A DNA stretch of 11,942 bases from Armatimonadetes bacterium UBA1398 (GTDB lineage: Bacteria; Armatimonadota; Zipacnadia; UBA1398): contig DBQI01000007.1 of the NCBI GenBank assembly GCA_002305165.1, positions 1 through 11,942 on the forward strand, in the 5' to 3' direction. Each line of letters starts with the position of its first letter. Position 1 is the stretch's first letter. Below the pieces are notes generated by a model, which was not told the origin of the DNA, made no database searches, and worked only from the letters and a program-made list of their open reading frames with translations. The position numbers and the translations under genes are program-made. Below are positions 5,627 through 11,942 of this stretch, one piece after another.

Positions 5627-7966
5627 TTGCCGGAGTGTCCAAACTGCTTCTACATCATGGATCACTTCGACACGGAGTGCCCTCGGTGCCGCGGTGAGAG
5701 TCTCAGTGCAATGGACAAGGCCTTCTATACGGCCCAGAAGTACGTGTCTGCGTGCCGGGTGTCGCGCACTCCGGACTCGGTGATTCAGGCCCAGCTTGTG
5801 CAGGCGGGGTGGTCGGTCGGCGACGCTGCTGCTCTCATGCGTGGACGTCGGCCTTTCGTCGGCCCCGGGGCAAGCTGTGTGGGCGACCAGTACTGGATGC
5901 CTTCGGGGTCGCAGCTGACGGTGGGTAGGCGTAGCATCGCCCTGGGACTAGTCTACGCGGGTAGAGGGCTTCGCTCGGTACTCGGGCACTCGTCCGAGCC
6001 TGCGTTACTGGACCCGGCGCTCCCCGTCGCCTCCAGCCGGGCGCACCACGCCGAGGAGATAGGGTACTGGCCTACCTACGAACGGCTGACTCCGCAGCAG
6101 CGCGCCTTGTACCTGGATTGGCTGGCGAGCGACCGCAATCACCCGCAGATCGGTATCGGGTACGTCTTCCTCTACTTCTATGGCTTGGAGCGCAGGGCAT
6201 TGGCGGACGGGCAGGCCTCGCCCGTGGCCGCAGGGGAGCGGAGGGCCATCGCGGCCGAGGTGCGGCGCCTGCTCAGGGTGTATGGCGGCAATCCTAGCTT
6301 CCGTTCATACGCGACTTCGTTGCTTGATGCGATCGCCATCCTGGAGCCTGGGGCTGCCGACGGCCCAGTGACCGCGCCCCTGGATGACGGTGCCCCTGTG
6401 GGCGTTCACATGACTCGATTCGTGCTTGGGAAGCTGGTATCCAACGGCACCCCGCTGCCCTGGGACTGGAGTCTTGCGTGGTGGCTGTCAAGCGATCGCT
6501 GCCGGCTCCGCACGCCGGCGAAGAGATGCCCAGAGGAGTTCAGAGCCCTCGTCCGGGCACGGTTCGCTTCGCGGTTCGGGTCTGGATTTCTGGTCAAGCC
6601 GAACAAGACCGTGCTGACGATCGACTACCAGGCCGCGAGCCCCACGTTCGGCGGCGGGCTGGAGTTCAGACTCGACGGCATACCCGACGTGAGTCGGCTT
6701 CAGTTGCCTCTGGCGAAGATCGGCGCTCTGGTGGAAGAGTGCCAAGCAGCGCTCGAGCCATACAGTCGATGGCTTGGACGCAATCCCGATGGCCGTGGCA
6801 CCCTTCAGTCACTGGCATCGCTCCCTGCCGAACTGGCGCGAGCCGTCGTGTGCGGCGACGCGGAGCGCCTTCGGGTGCAGCTCGACAGAGCCGCGGAGCA
6901 GCACCGCTTCTGGGCCATGCCGGCGCGCGAACTGATCGAGACCTGGGGATGCTTAGATTCTGAGCGCCCCTCGAAACGGGACTGCACAGCCATCTGCGAG
7001 TTGCTAGGCCGTCTCGGGTACGGGGTGGAACCCGACGTACGGTTCCATGGGCCCAAGCTCACGTCGGACGCTACGGTCGTTGTGTTCCGGTTGCCCGAGG
7101 GTTCGCCCGCCTCGCCGTCAAGCGCGTACACAGCGGCGGCGGCTCTCCTGCATCTGTTCCTCACCGTCGCGGAAGCGGATGGCGCGGTCGACGAGGAGGA
7201 GCAGAGGCAGATCTCTGAGCACATCCGAGGCAACACCGAGCTCAGCCCGGCGGAGATGACGCGGCTGGCCGCCTACTCCCGATGGCTCACGCACACCAAG
7301 CCCGGGTTGGTGGGCTTGACCAAGCGGGCAGCCCACTTTTCCGCGGCGCAGCGAGAGTCGATCCGGCGATTCCTCGTGAGCGTCGCTGCCGTAGACGGTC
7401 GTATCTCGCCCGAGGAGATCGTAGTTCTGCAGAGGCTGTACAAGATGCTCGGCGTGGACCCCAGCGCTGTTCACGGCGACGTACACGCCCTTGCGGCGAC
7501 CTCCTCCAGGGACCGCTTCGCCACCATTGTGCGCGCCGATCCTAACCGGCGGGGGTACGAGATCCCCACCCGGGTGGGCGTGCCTGGGCCCGCCTCGAAC
7601 ACCGTGGAGCTGGATATGGAGGCGGTGCGGACCATCCTGGCGGACACGAGCGAGGTTGCTGCTCTGCTAGGAGGAATCTTCACGGACGAGGAGCCATCAG
7701 GTGCAGCTGCGACCTTGGGCGAGGAAGCACGGATCGCTGGGCTGGATGCACGGCACTCGGCTCTAGTGCGGCGCATTCGCGGCCTGGAGGCGGTGGGGCG
7801 TGATGAGTTCGGCTCCTGGGCAGAGGAGTTGGGTCTACTCCCCGAGGGAGCGCTGGACGCGATCAACGATGCGGCGTGGGACGCGTGCGATGATCCTCTC
7901 CTCGAGGGAGAGGAGACTCTCACGGTGTCTTCGACCGTAATGGAGGATCTGTTGACATGCAAGTGA
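5627..7966 (+). CDS. Zinc-ribbon / TerB-N / TerB / TerB-C domain protein
   Basis: This 779-residue soluble protein has four parts. An N-terminal zinc ribbon has Cys at 4, 7, 18 and 21 (CPNC...CPRC). A short helical segment follows at 52-72 (AQLVQAGWSVGDAAALM), of the UBA-like type. A TerB-N domain starts at about 88 (QYWMPSGSQLTVG, GLVYAGRGL, EPALLDPALPV, GYWPTYERLTPQQRALYLDWLASDR, GYVFLYFYGLERRAL). A TerB domain at about 502-620 has the acidic motifs AEADGAVDEEE and AAVDGRISPEE. A TerB-C domain at about 645-775 has LDARHSALVRR, EFGSWAEELGLLPEGALDAINDAA and DDPLLEGEE. TerB-type domains are best known from tellurite-resistance and stress systems; TerB-N/TerB-C proteins have been linked by gene context to DNA processing. 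It starts at TTG with GAGGGG (5612-5617) 9 nt upstream; a start further in would lose the first zinc-ribbon cysteine. It overlaps the ATPase gene by 10 nt. Confidence 0.9.
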   Translation: MPECPNCFYIMDHFDTECPRCRGESLSAMDKAFYTAQKYVSACRVSRTPDSVIQAQLVQAGWSVGDAAALMRGRRPFVGPGASCVGDQYWMPSGSQLTVGRRSIALGLVYAGRGLRSVLGHSSEPALLDPALPVASSRAHHAEEIGYWPTYERLTPQQRALYLDWLASDRNHPQIGIGYVFLYFYGLERRALADGQASPVAAGERRAIAAEVRRLLRVYGGNPSFRSYATSLLDAIAILEPGAADGPVTAPLDDGAPVGVHMTRFVLGKLVSNGTPLPWDWSLAWWLSSDRCRLRTPAKRCPEEFRALVRARFASRFGSGFLVKPNKTVLTIDYQAASPTFGGGLEFRLDGIPDVSRLQLPLAKIGALVEECQAALEPYSRWLGRNPDGRGTLQSLASLPAELARAVVCGDAERLRVQLDRAAEQHRFWAMPARELIETWGCLDSERPSKRDCTAICELLGRLGYGVEPDVRFHGPKLTSDATVVVFRLPEGSPASPSSAYTAAAALLHLFLTVAEADGAVDEEEQRQISEHIRGNTELSPAEMTRLAAYSRWLTHTKPGLVGLTKRAAHFSAAQRESIRRFLVSVAAVDGRISPEEIVVLQRLYKMLGVDPSAVHGDVHALAATSSRDRFATIVRADPNRRGYEIPTRVGVPGPASNTVELDMEAVRTILADTSEVAALLGGIFTDEEPSGAAATLGEEARIAGLDARHSALVRRIRGLEAVGRDEFGSWAEELGLLPEGALDAINDAAWDACDDPLLEGEETLTVSSTVMEDLLTCK

Positions 7967-9300
7967 CGGAGCCTGTCAAGGCGCGCGACCGGGACGCGAT
8001 CGTGCAGTCGCTTCGCGCCGGTGTGGTGCCTCGTACGGGCCATCAGCATATTCAGGTGGGGCGAGCCAACGAGGTGGCAGCGTTGACGAGCGATCTCGAC
8101 CGGATCGCGGATGGTGGATCAGGCGTTCGCTTCGTCATCGGCGAGTTCGGATCGGGCAAGACGTTCTTCCTCTACCTGATCCGGGCAATCGCTCTGAGGA
8201 AGCGCCTGGTGACGGTCCACGGGGACCTAACGCCCGACAGGCGCCTGCAGGGGACGGGCGGTCAGGCGCGTGCGCTCTACTCGGAGCTCATGCGCAACAT
8301 GGCCACGCGATCGAGCCCCGATGGCGGCGCGCTACCCGCAGTCGTGGAGAGGTTCGTAGCCACAGCGGTCAGCGAGGCTCACGAGGCGGGCGTTGGCACC
8401 GGGACGGTCATCCTGGATCGCATGCGTAGCCTATCCGAGATGGTGGGCGGCTATGACTTCGCACAGGTTGTCGAGGCATACTGGCGCGGGCATGACACGG
8501 GTAGCGATGTTCTGAAGGGCGACGCGATCCGCTGGCTGAGGGGGGAGTTCTCCACCAAGACGGACGCTCGCAGCGCCCTCGGTGTGCGCACCATCATCGA
8601 CGACGCGGAGGTGTACGACCATCTGAAACTGACCGCGCGCCTGGTACGTCTCGCCGGCTTTGGGGGGCTCCTGGTGTGCCTCGATGAGATGGTGAACCTC
8701 TACAAGATGGCCAATACCAGGGCGAGGAACAGCAACTACGAGCAGGTACTGCGCATCGTGAATGACTGTCTGCAGAGCGGGGCAGAGGGTCTTGGCTTCC
8801 TGATGGGCGGTACCCCCGATTTCCTGACGGACACAAGAAAGGGCCTCTACTCCTACGAGGCACTGCGGTCCAGGCTCGTAGAGAACCGCTTCGCAGTCGA
8901 TGGGCTCGTGGATCTGTCGGGGCCCGTGGTGCGTCTGGCCAGCCTGACACCAGAAGACATGTACGTCCTGCTCACCCGGCTGCGACACGTCTTCGCCGGC
9001 GGCGACCCCGACCTGTACCTGGTTCCCGATGAGGCCCTGCAGGCGTTCATGGAGTGTTGCTCGCAGCAGATTGGCGACGCCTACTTCCGCACACCTCGAA
9101 ACACGATCAAGGAGTTCCTGGATCTGCTAGCGGTGCTCAAGCAGAACCCAGGCGCGGACTGGCACGACCTACTGGGAGGAGTCAGAGTGCAGGCCGAGGC
9201 AGACACCGACCTCGCGCCGCTGTCGGCGCTGGAAGAGGACGAGGAGCCGGAGTCGCGGCAGAGAGAGGACGACGATGAACTCTCGGGCTTCCGGCTCTAG
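7957..9300 (+). CDS. brxD: BrxD-family (DUF2791, BREX-associated) P-loop ATPase
   Basis: This 447-residue AAA-type ATPase is recognised by its N-terminal DAIVQSLRAGVVP...GHQHIQVGR segment, Walker A GEFGSGKT (62-69) inside the typical FVIGEFGSGKTFFLYLIRAIA, Walker B LLVCLDEM (238-245, D243 E244) and a sensor-like GFLMGGTPDFLTD (280-292). RTPRNTIKEFLDLL (378-391) matches the conserved C-terminal helix of the family. BrxD is an accessory ATPase of BREX type 2 and related phage-defence loci, usually encoded beside the helicase BrxHI, as here. The role is probably ATP-driven remodelling of DNA or of a partner complex. It ends in a long acidic tail (about 410-443). ATG 7957 lies 10 nt after GGAGG (7942-7946) and overlaps the TerB gene; the 3' end overlaps the helicase by 26 nt. 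No methyltransferase or PglZ gene is adjacent. Confidence 0.88.
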   Translation: MQVTEPVKARDRDAIVQSLRAGVVPRTGHQHIQVGRANEVAALTSDLDRIADGGSGVRFVIGEFGSGKTFFLYLIRAIALRKRLVTVHGDLTPDRRLQGTGGQARALYSELMRNMATRSSPDGGALPAVVERFVATAVSEAHEAGVGTGTVILDRMRSLSEMVGGYDFAQVVEAYWRGHDTGSDVLKGDAIRWLRGEFSTKTDARSALGVRTIIDDAEVYDHLKLTARLVRLAGFGGLLVCLDEMVNLYKMANTRARNSNYEQVLRIVNDCLQSGAEGLGFLMGGTPDFLTDTRKGLYSYEALRSRLVENRFAVDGLVDLSGPVVRLASLTPEDMYVLLTRLRHVFAGGDPDLYLVPDEALQAFMECCSQQIGDAYFRTPRNTIKEFLDLLAVLKQNPGADWHDLLGGVRVQAEADTDLAPLSALEEDEEPESRQREDDDELSGFRL

Positions 9301-11518
9301 CGGCTGTGCCAGCCGGGCATTCGACAGGCTTCATCCCACAGTGCAGCGGTGGGTGTATCGTCGCGGCTGGCGGACACTGCACGAGATCCAGGAGTTGGCG
9401 GTGGAGCCCATACTGAATGGCGATGACTGCATCGTCGCCGCCCCCACTGCGGGGGGGAAGACGGAGGCTGCGTTCCTGCCGGTCTGTTCCGCAATCGCCA
9501 GCGCCCCGACCCCGTCCGTGCAAGCGCTCTACATCAGCCCCCTGAAGGCTCTCATCAACGACCAGTACCGTCGGATGGAGGAGCTTGCGGAGGACCTCGG
9601 TCTGCCGGTCTTTCCCTGGCATGGCGACGTGGCCGGATCCCAGAAGCAACGGTTCCTTGCGAAGCCCGGGGGGATTCTGATGATCACCCCGGAGTCGCTG
9701 GAGTCCCTCTTCGTGAACCGCGGGACGAGGATGAAGGGCCTGTTCAGCGGTCTCTCATATGTCCTCGTGGACGAGCTCCATGCGTTCATCGGTATGGAGC
9801 GAGGAAAGCAGCTTCAATGCTTGATGCATCGGCTGGAGCTAGTGATCCGGCGCCGCGTCTCGCGGATCGGGCTGAGCGCCACCCTCGGGGACATGGGGCT
9901 CGCGGCCGAGTTCCTCCGTCCGGGGGGCGACCGGGAGGCTGTGCGTCTCATCGTCTCGACATCCGCCGTCAGCGACATCGTCGCGCAGCTCCGGGGCTAC
10001 CGCGTCTCCGAGCCGGAAGGGCAGCCGCCCGCGGCGCTCACGTCCCGGCCCGGTCAGGCCTGCAGCTCCCAGGGGGGCAGCCTCGCCCCGGTGGTAGAGC
10101 ATCTCTTCGAGGTGCTGCGCGGGACCCACAACCTGGTGTTCGCCAACAGCCGGTCGCGCGTGGAGGCTTACGCGGACGCGCTCCGGCACCTATCGGACGC
10201 CACACGAGTGCCGAACGAGTTCGTGCCGCACCACGGGAGTCTCTCGAAGGAGATCCGGGAGGATGCGGAGGTGCGGCTGCAAGACACGTCGCGCCCGTGC
10301 ACGGCGGTGTGCACCAGCACGCTAGAGCTTGGTATCGACGTGGGAGACATCGAGTGCGTTGCCCAGATCGGGCCCCCGCCCTCCGTCGCGGCCGTGCGCC
10401 AGCGTCTGGGGCGCTCTGGGCGGCGTGGGGGACGCCCCGCCCAGCTCCGCATGTACGTCCAAGAGCCGGAGATCACACCGGAGACCCACCCCCAGGACAT
10501 GATCCGTGCCCAGCTGGTACAGTCCGTTGCCATGCTTCGGCTACTCGGCCGAGGCTGGTGTGAACTCCCCAGGCCCAACCAGCTCCACCTGTCGACGCTT
10601 GTCCAGCAGGTGCTATCGATGATCGCGCAGTTCGGAGGAGTCCGGGCAGGCGACGCCTACGGAGCGCTCTGCCGCTCCGGCCCCTTCGCGGCTGTGTCGC
10701 CGACCATCTTCGCTGATCTACTGCGTTGCCTGGGAGAGAAGGACATGATCACTCAGTCGGTAGATGAGGCGCTGCTCCTGGGGTCGGCCGGGGAGAGGAT
10801 CGTGAACCACTACTCGTTCTACTCGGCGTTCCTCACTCCCGAGGAGTTCAGGATCGAGTGCAAGGGGGTGATGCTTGGCTCGCTACCGGTGGACACCTGC
10901 CTGGAGCCCGGCGGGTACCTGATCTTCGCGGGGCGTCGCTGGGTCGTGGACGAGGTCGATGACAAGCATAAGGTCGTCTACGTTCAGCCCGCCGAGGGGG
11001 GGGTGATCCCGCACTTCGGGGGGACGGGTGGGGTCGTAGCCGACCAGGTGCGGGAGGAGATGCGACTCGTCTACGAGGTCGAGCACGAGTACCCCTACCT
11101 CGACGAGGGCGCCCGCGACCTCTTGGACGAGGGGCGTCGGGAGTACAGAGAGATAGGATTGGCCGGACGGGGAGTCCTGCCGTGGGGGGCGTCGGTCCTA
11201 CTGTTTCCCTGGGTCGGCGATCGCGCGCTGAACACCCTGACGATGTTGCTGGCAGGGAGATCATTGTGCGCGTGCCGCGCAGGGGTCGGCATAGAGGTGC
11301 AGCGGTGTAACGTGGCTAAGGCCGCCCGCCACCTCCATGCCTTGGCGGAAGCCGGTCTGCAAGATCCGCTCGAGGTCGCGCGCCGGGTCAAGAACAAACG
11401 GACTGAGAAGTACCACTGGTGCCTATCCGACGAGTTGCTGACGGCCGACTACGCCTCCTCGTCCGTGGACGCCGCCGGTGCGGCCAGGGCGGTCGAGAAC
11501 CTCATGGCATCCCTGTAA
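9275..11518 (+). CDS. Lhr/BrxHI-like superfamily 2 DExH helicase
   Basis: This 747-residue DNA/RNA helicase has every core motif intact: Q motif LHEIQ (35-39), motif I APTAGGKT (56-63), Ia ISPLKALINDQ (87-97), Ib TPESLE (138-143), II DELH (166-169), III SAT (201-203), IV LVFANSRSRVEA (287-298), V CTSTLELGIDVGD (346-358) and VI RQRLGRSGRRGG (375-386). Behind the two RecA folds come a winged-helix-like region (about 400-510) and a beta-barrel-like segment GYLIFAGRRWVVDEVD...YVQPAEGGVIPHFGG (547-583). Both are typical of Lhr-core and BrxHI helicases. It is much shorter than full-length Lhr (about 1,500 residues) and close to BrxHI. Its ATG overlaps brxD by 26 nt behind GAGAGAGGA, so coupled translation is likely. 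In BREX, BrxHI is paired with BrxD; the same pairing here argues for one complex. Confidence 0.9.
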   Translation: MNSRASGSSGCASRAFDRLHPTVQRWVYRRGWRTLHEIQELAVEPILNGDDCIVAAPTAGGKTEAAFLPVCSAIASAPTPSVQALYISPLKALINDQYRRMEELAEDLGLPVFPWHGDVAGSQKQRFLAKPGGILMITPESLESLFVNRGTRMKGLFSGLSYVLVDELHAFIGMERGKQLQCLMHRLELVIRRRVSRIGLSATLGDMGLAAEFLRPGGDREAVRLIVSTSAVSDIVAQLRGYRVSEPEGQPPAALTSRPGQACSSQGGSLAPVVEHLFEVLRGTHNLVFANSRSRVEAYADALRHLSDATRVPNEFVPHHGSLSKEIREDAEVRLQDTSRPCTAVCTSTLELGIDVGDIECVAQIGPPPSVAAVRQRLGRSGRRGGRPAQLRMYVQEPEITPETHPQDMIRAQLVQSVAMLRLLGRGWCELPRPNQLHLSTLVQQVLSMIAQFGGVRAGDAYGALCRSGPFAAVSPTIFADLLRCLGEKDMITQSVDEALLLGSAGERIVNHYSFYSAFLTPEEFRIECKGVMLGSLPVDTCLEPGGYLIFAGRRWVVDEVDDKHKVVYVQPAEGGVIPHFGGTGGVVADQVREEMRLVYEVEHEYPYLDEGARDLLDEGRREYREIGLAGRGVLPWGASVLLFPWVGDRALNTLTMLLAGRSLCACRAGVGIEVQRCNVAKAARHLHALAEAGLQDPLEVARRVKNKRTEKYHWCLSDELLTADYASSSVDAAGAARAVENLMASL

Positions 11519-11581
11519 GGGCGCGTATGCACCGGTGATGTGCGGGTTGGTGGGATCTTGCTCTGGGTGCGGAGGTTCGGT

Positions 11582-11609
11582 AGGGGGCGCGCCTGTGCGC
11601 ACGCCCCCT
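11582..11609 (+). terminator. Hairpin after the helicase gene, probable operon end
   Basis: AGGGGGCG (11582-11589) pairs perfectly with CGCCCCCT (11602-11609) around a 12-base loop that can add two more pairs. It begins 64 nt after the helicase stop. No T-run follows, so termination is inferred from strength and place only; the structure is symmetric and could act on either strand. Confidence 0.42.
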
Positions 11610-11698
11610 CGGTGGGGCCGGAACCGGGCCTTGCCCGCCTTATTCATGAGAGTGTTTAGAGGTTGTTGCATGGGAGTGGGCAGTTCGCCTCGTATCAA

Positions 11699-11841
11699 GG
11701 GCCGTGCGCCCAGGCAGGCCTGCAACCATCGGCGGTTGTGGGGCCTGCCAAGCCCCCGCTACTGTGCCGAAGTTGCCGCCCCGTTCCGTCCGAAAACGGC
11801 TCGCCGGCAACAGCCCCTCGAATCCCGCAAACCGTTGGGGC
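11699..11841 (+). promoter_or_regulatory. Structured leader: a series of hairpins before a partial ORF
   Basis: Four successive stems are seen. GGGC/GCCC spans 11699-11711. A long two-part hairpin has GGCAGGCC/GGCCTGCC (11713-11720 with 11742-11749) enclosing CAACC/GGTTG. GTTGCCG/CGGCAAC (11772-11778 with 11805-11811) encloses CCGT/ACGG. GCCCC/GGGGC (11813-11817 with 11837-11841) closes the series. A strong ribosome binding site and an ATG follow. Density and order of stems suggest a regulatory 5' leader or a small RNA, but no known RNA family fits. Confidence 0.35.
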
Positions 11842-11874
11842 CCAAGGCTTCGAAGCTGCACGGGAGGAGTCTGT

Positions 11875-11942
11875 ATGTACTATGTTCCATTGTTCCGTGA
11901 GGTACTATACATACGTTATGGTACCCCCCTGCCTCTCCGAGA
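11875..11942 (+). CDS. Start of an unidentified ORF running off the window
   Basis: An ATG at 11875 is preceded by GGGAGGAG (11862-11869), with GGAGG 7 nt upstream, one of the best ribosome binding sites in the window. The frame stays open for all 22 codons to the window edge (MYYVPLFREVLYIRYG...). Nothing can be said about function. The stretch is AT-rich compared with the region and contains two GTACTAT repeats (11878, 11902), so it could also be a promoter or operator region for a gene further on. The partial nature makes this a weak call. Confidence 0.33.
   Translation, partial: MYYVPLFREVLYIRYGTPLPLR

Noticed and set aside
11640..11680. ATGAGAGTGTTTAGAGG resembling an insertion-sequence end
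   Set aside because: No matching inverted partner is found within the window and no transposase follows; too short to support.
11752..11767. GCCCCCGCTACTGTG, resembling the conserved core of cobalamin riboswitches (CCCGCNACTGT)
   Set aside because: The other required parts are missing: no GGGAA element at the right distance upstream and no B12 box (CAGGAGACC-type) downstream. Taken as chance similarity.
11478..11900. 140-codon plus-strand ORF after the helicase
   Set aside because: It starts inside the helicase gene in another frame, crosses the terminator-like hairpin and all the leader stems, and resembles no protein family.

Overview
High-GC bacterial chromosome segment carrying the conserved, classically oriC-proximal block rpmH-rnpA-yidD-yidC-jag on the + strand. 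No dnaA and no DnaA-box cluster is visible. The lineage cannot be named from sequence alone. YidC carries a tetratricopeptide-like helical segment between its first two membrane helices, and Jag is short (KH plus R3H only). Both point away from the well-studied Proteobacteria and Firmicutes; an Armatimonadota-like or other deep-branching phylum is a guess.

Layout. (1) 1-620, minus strand: a 60-residue lipoprotein gene, a possible 44-codon ORF just upstream of it, and tRNA-Lys(CUU) with a strong sigma70-type promoter and an intrinsic terminator. (2) 621-877: divergent control region between the tRNA and rpmH, with a perfect 10-bp GC hairpin in the rpmH leader. (3) 878-3824: ribosomal protein L34, RNase P protein, YidD, YidC and Jag, the first four overlapping or nearly so, consistent with one operon. 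(4) 3957-5317: an IS256-family insertion sequence with imperfect terminal inverted repeats. Its transposase is broken by one frameshift and one in-frame TGA. It sits directly after jag, where mnmE is often found in other genomes. (5) 5323-5626: non-coding leader containing a nested set of inverted repeats. (6) 5627-11518: three long overlapping genes: a zinc-ribbon/TerB-N/TerB/TerB-C protein, a BrxD-family (DUF2791) P-loop ATPase, and an Lhr/BrxHI-like superfamily 2 helicase. (7) 11519-11942: a terminator-like hairpin, a series of further hairpins, and a strong ribosome binding site in front of an ORF that runs off the window.

The core block makes protein- and RNA-maturation machinery: L34 for the ribosome, RnpA for tRNA processing, YidC/YidD for membrane insertion, and Jag as an RNA-binding partner of YidC. 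The second block is the point of interest. BrxD and BrxHI are known together from BREX phage-defence loci, but here they are coupled to a TerB-N/TerB-C protein, and no methyltransferase, PglZ-type phosphatase or BrxA/B/C gene is in view. The three ORFs overlap by 10 and 26 nt, so they are probably co-translated and may form one DNA-processing or anti-phage machine. That function is inference; the domain assignments are read from motifs.
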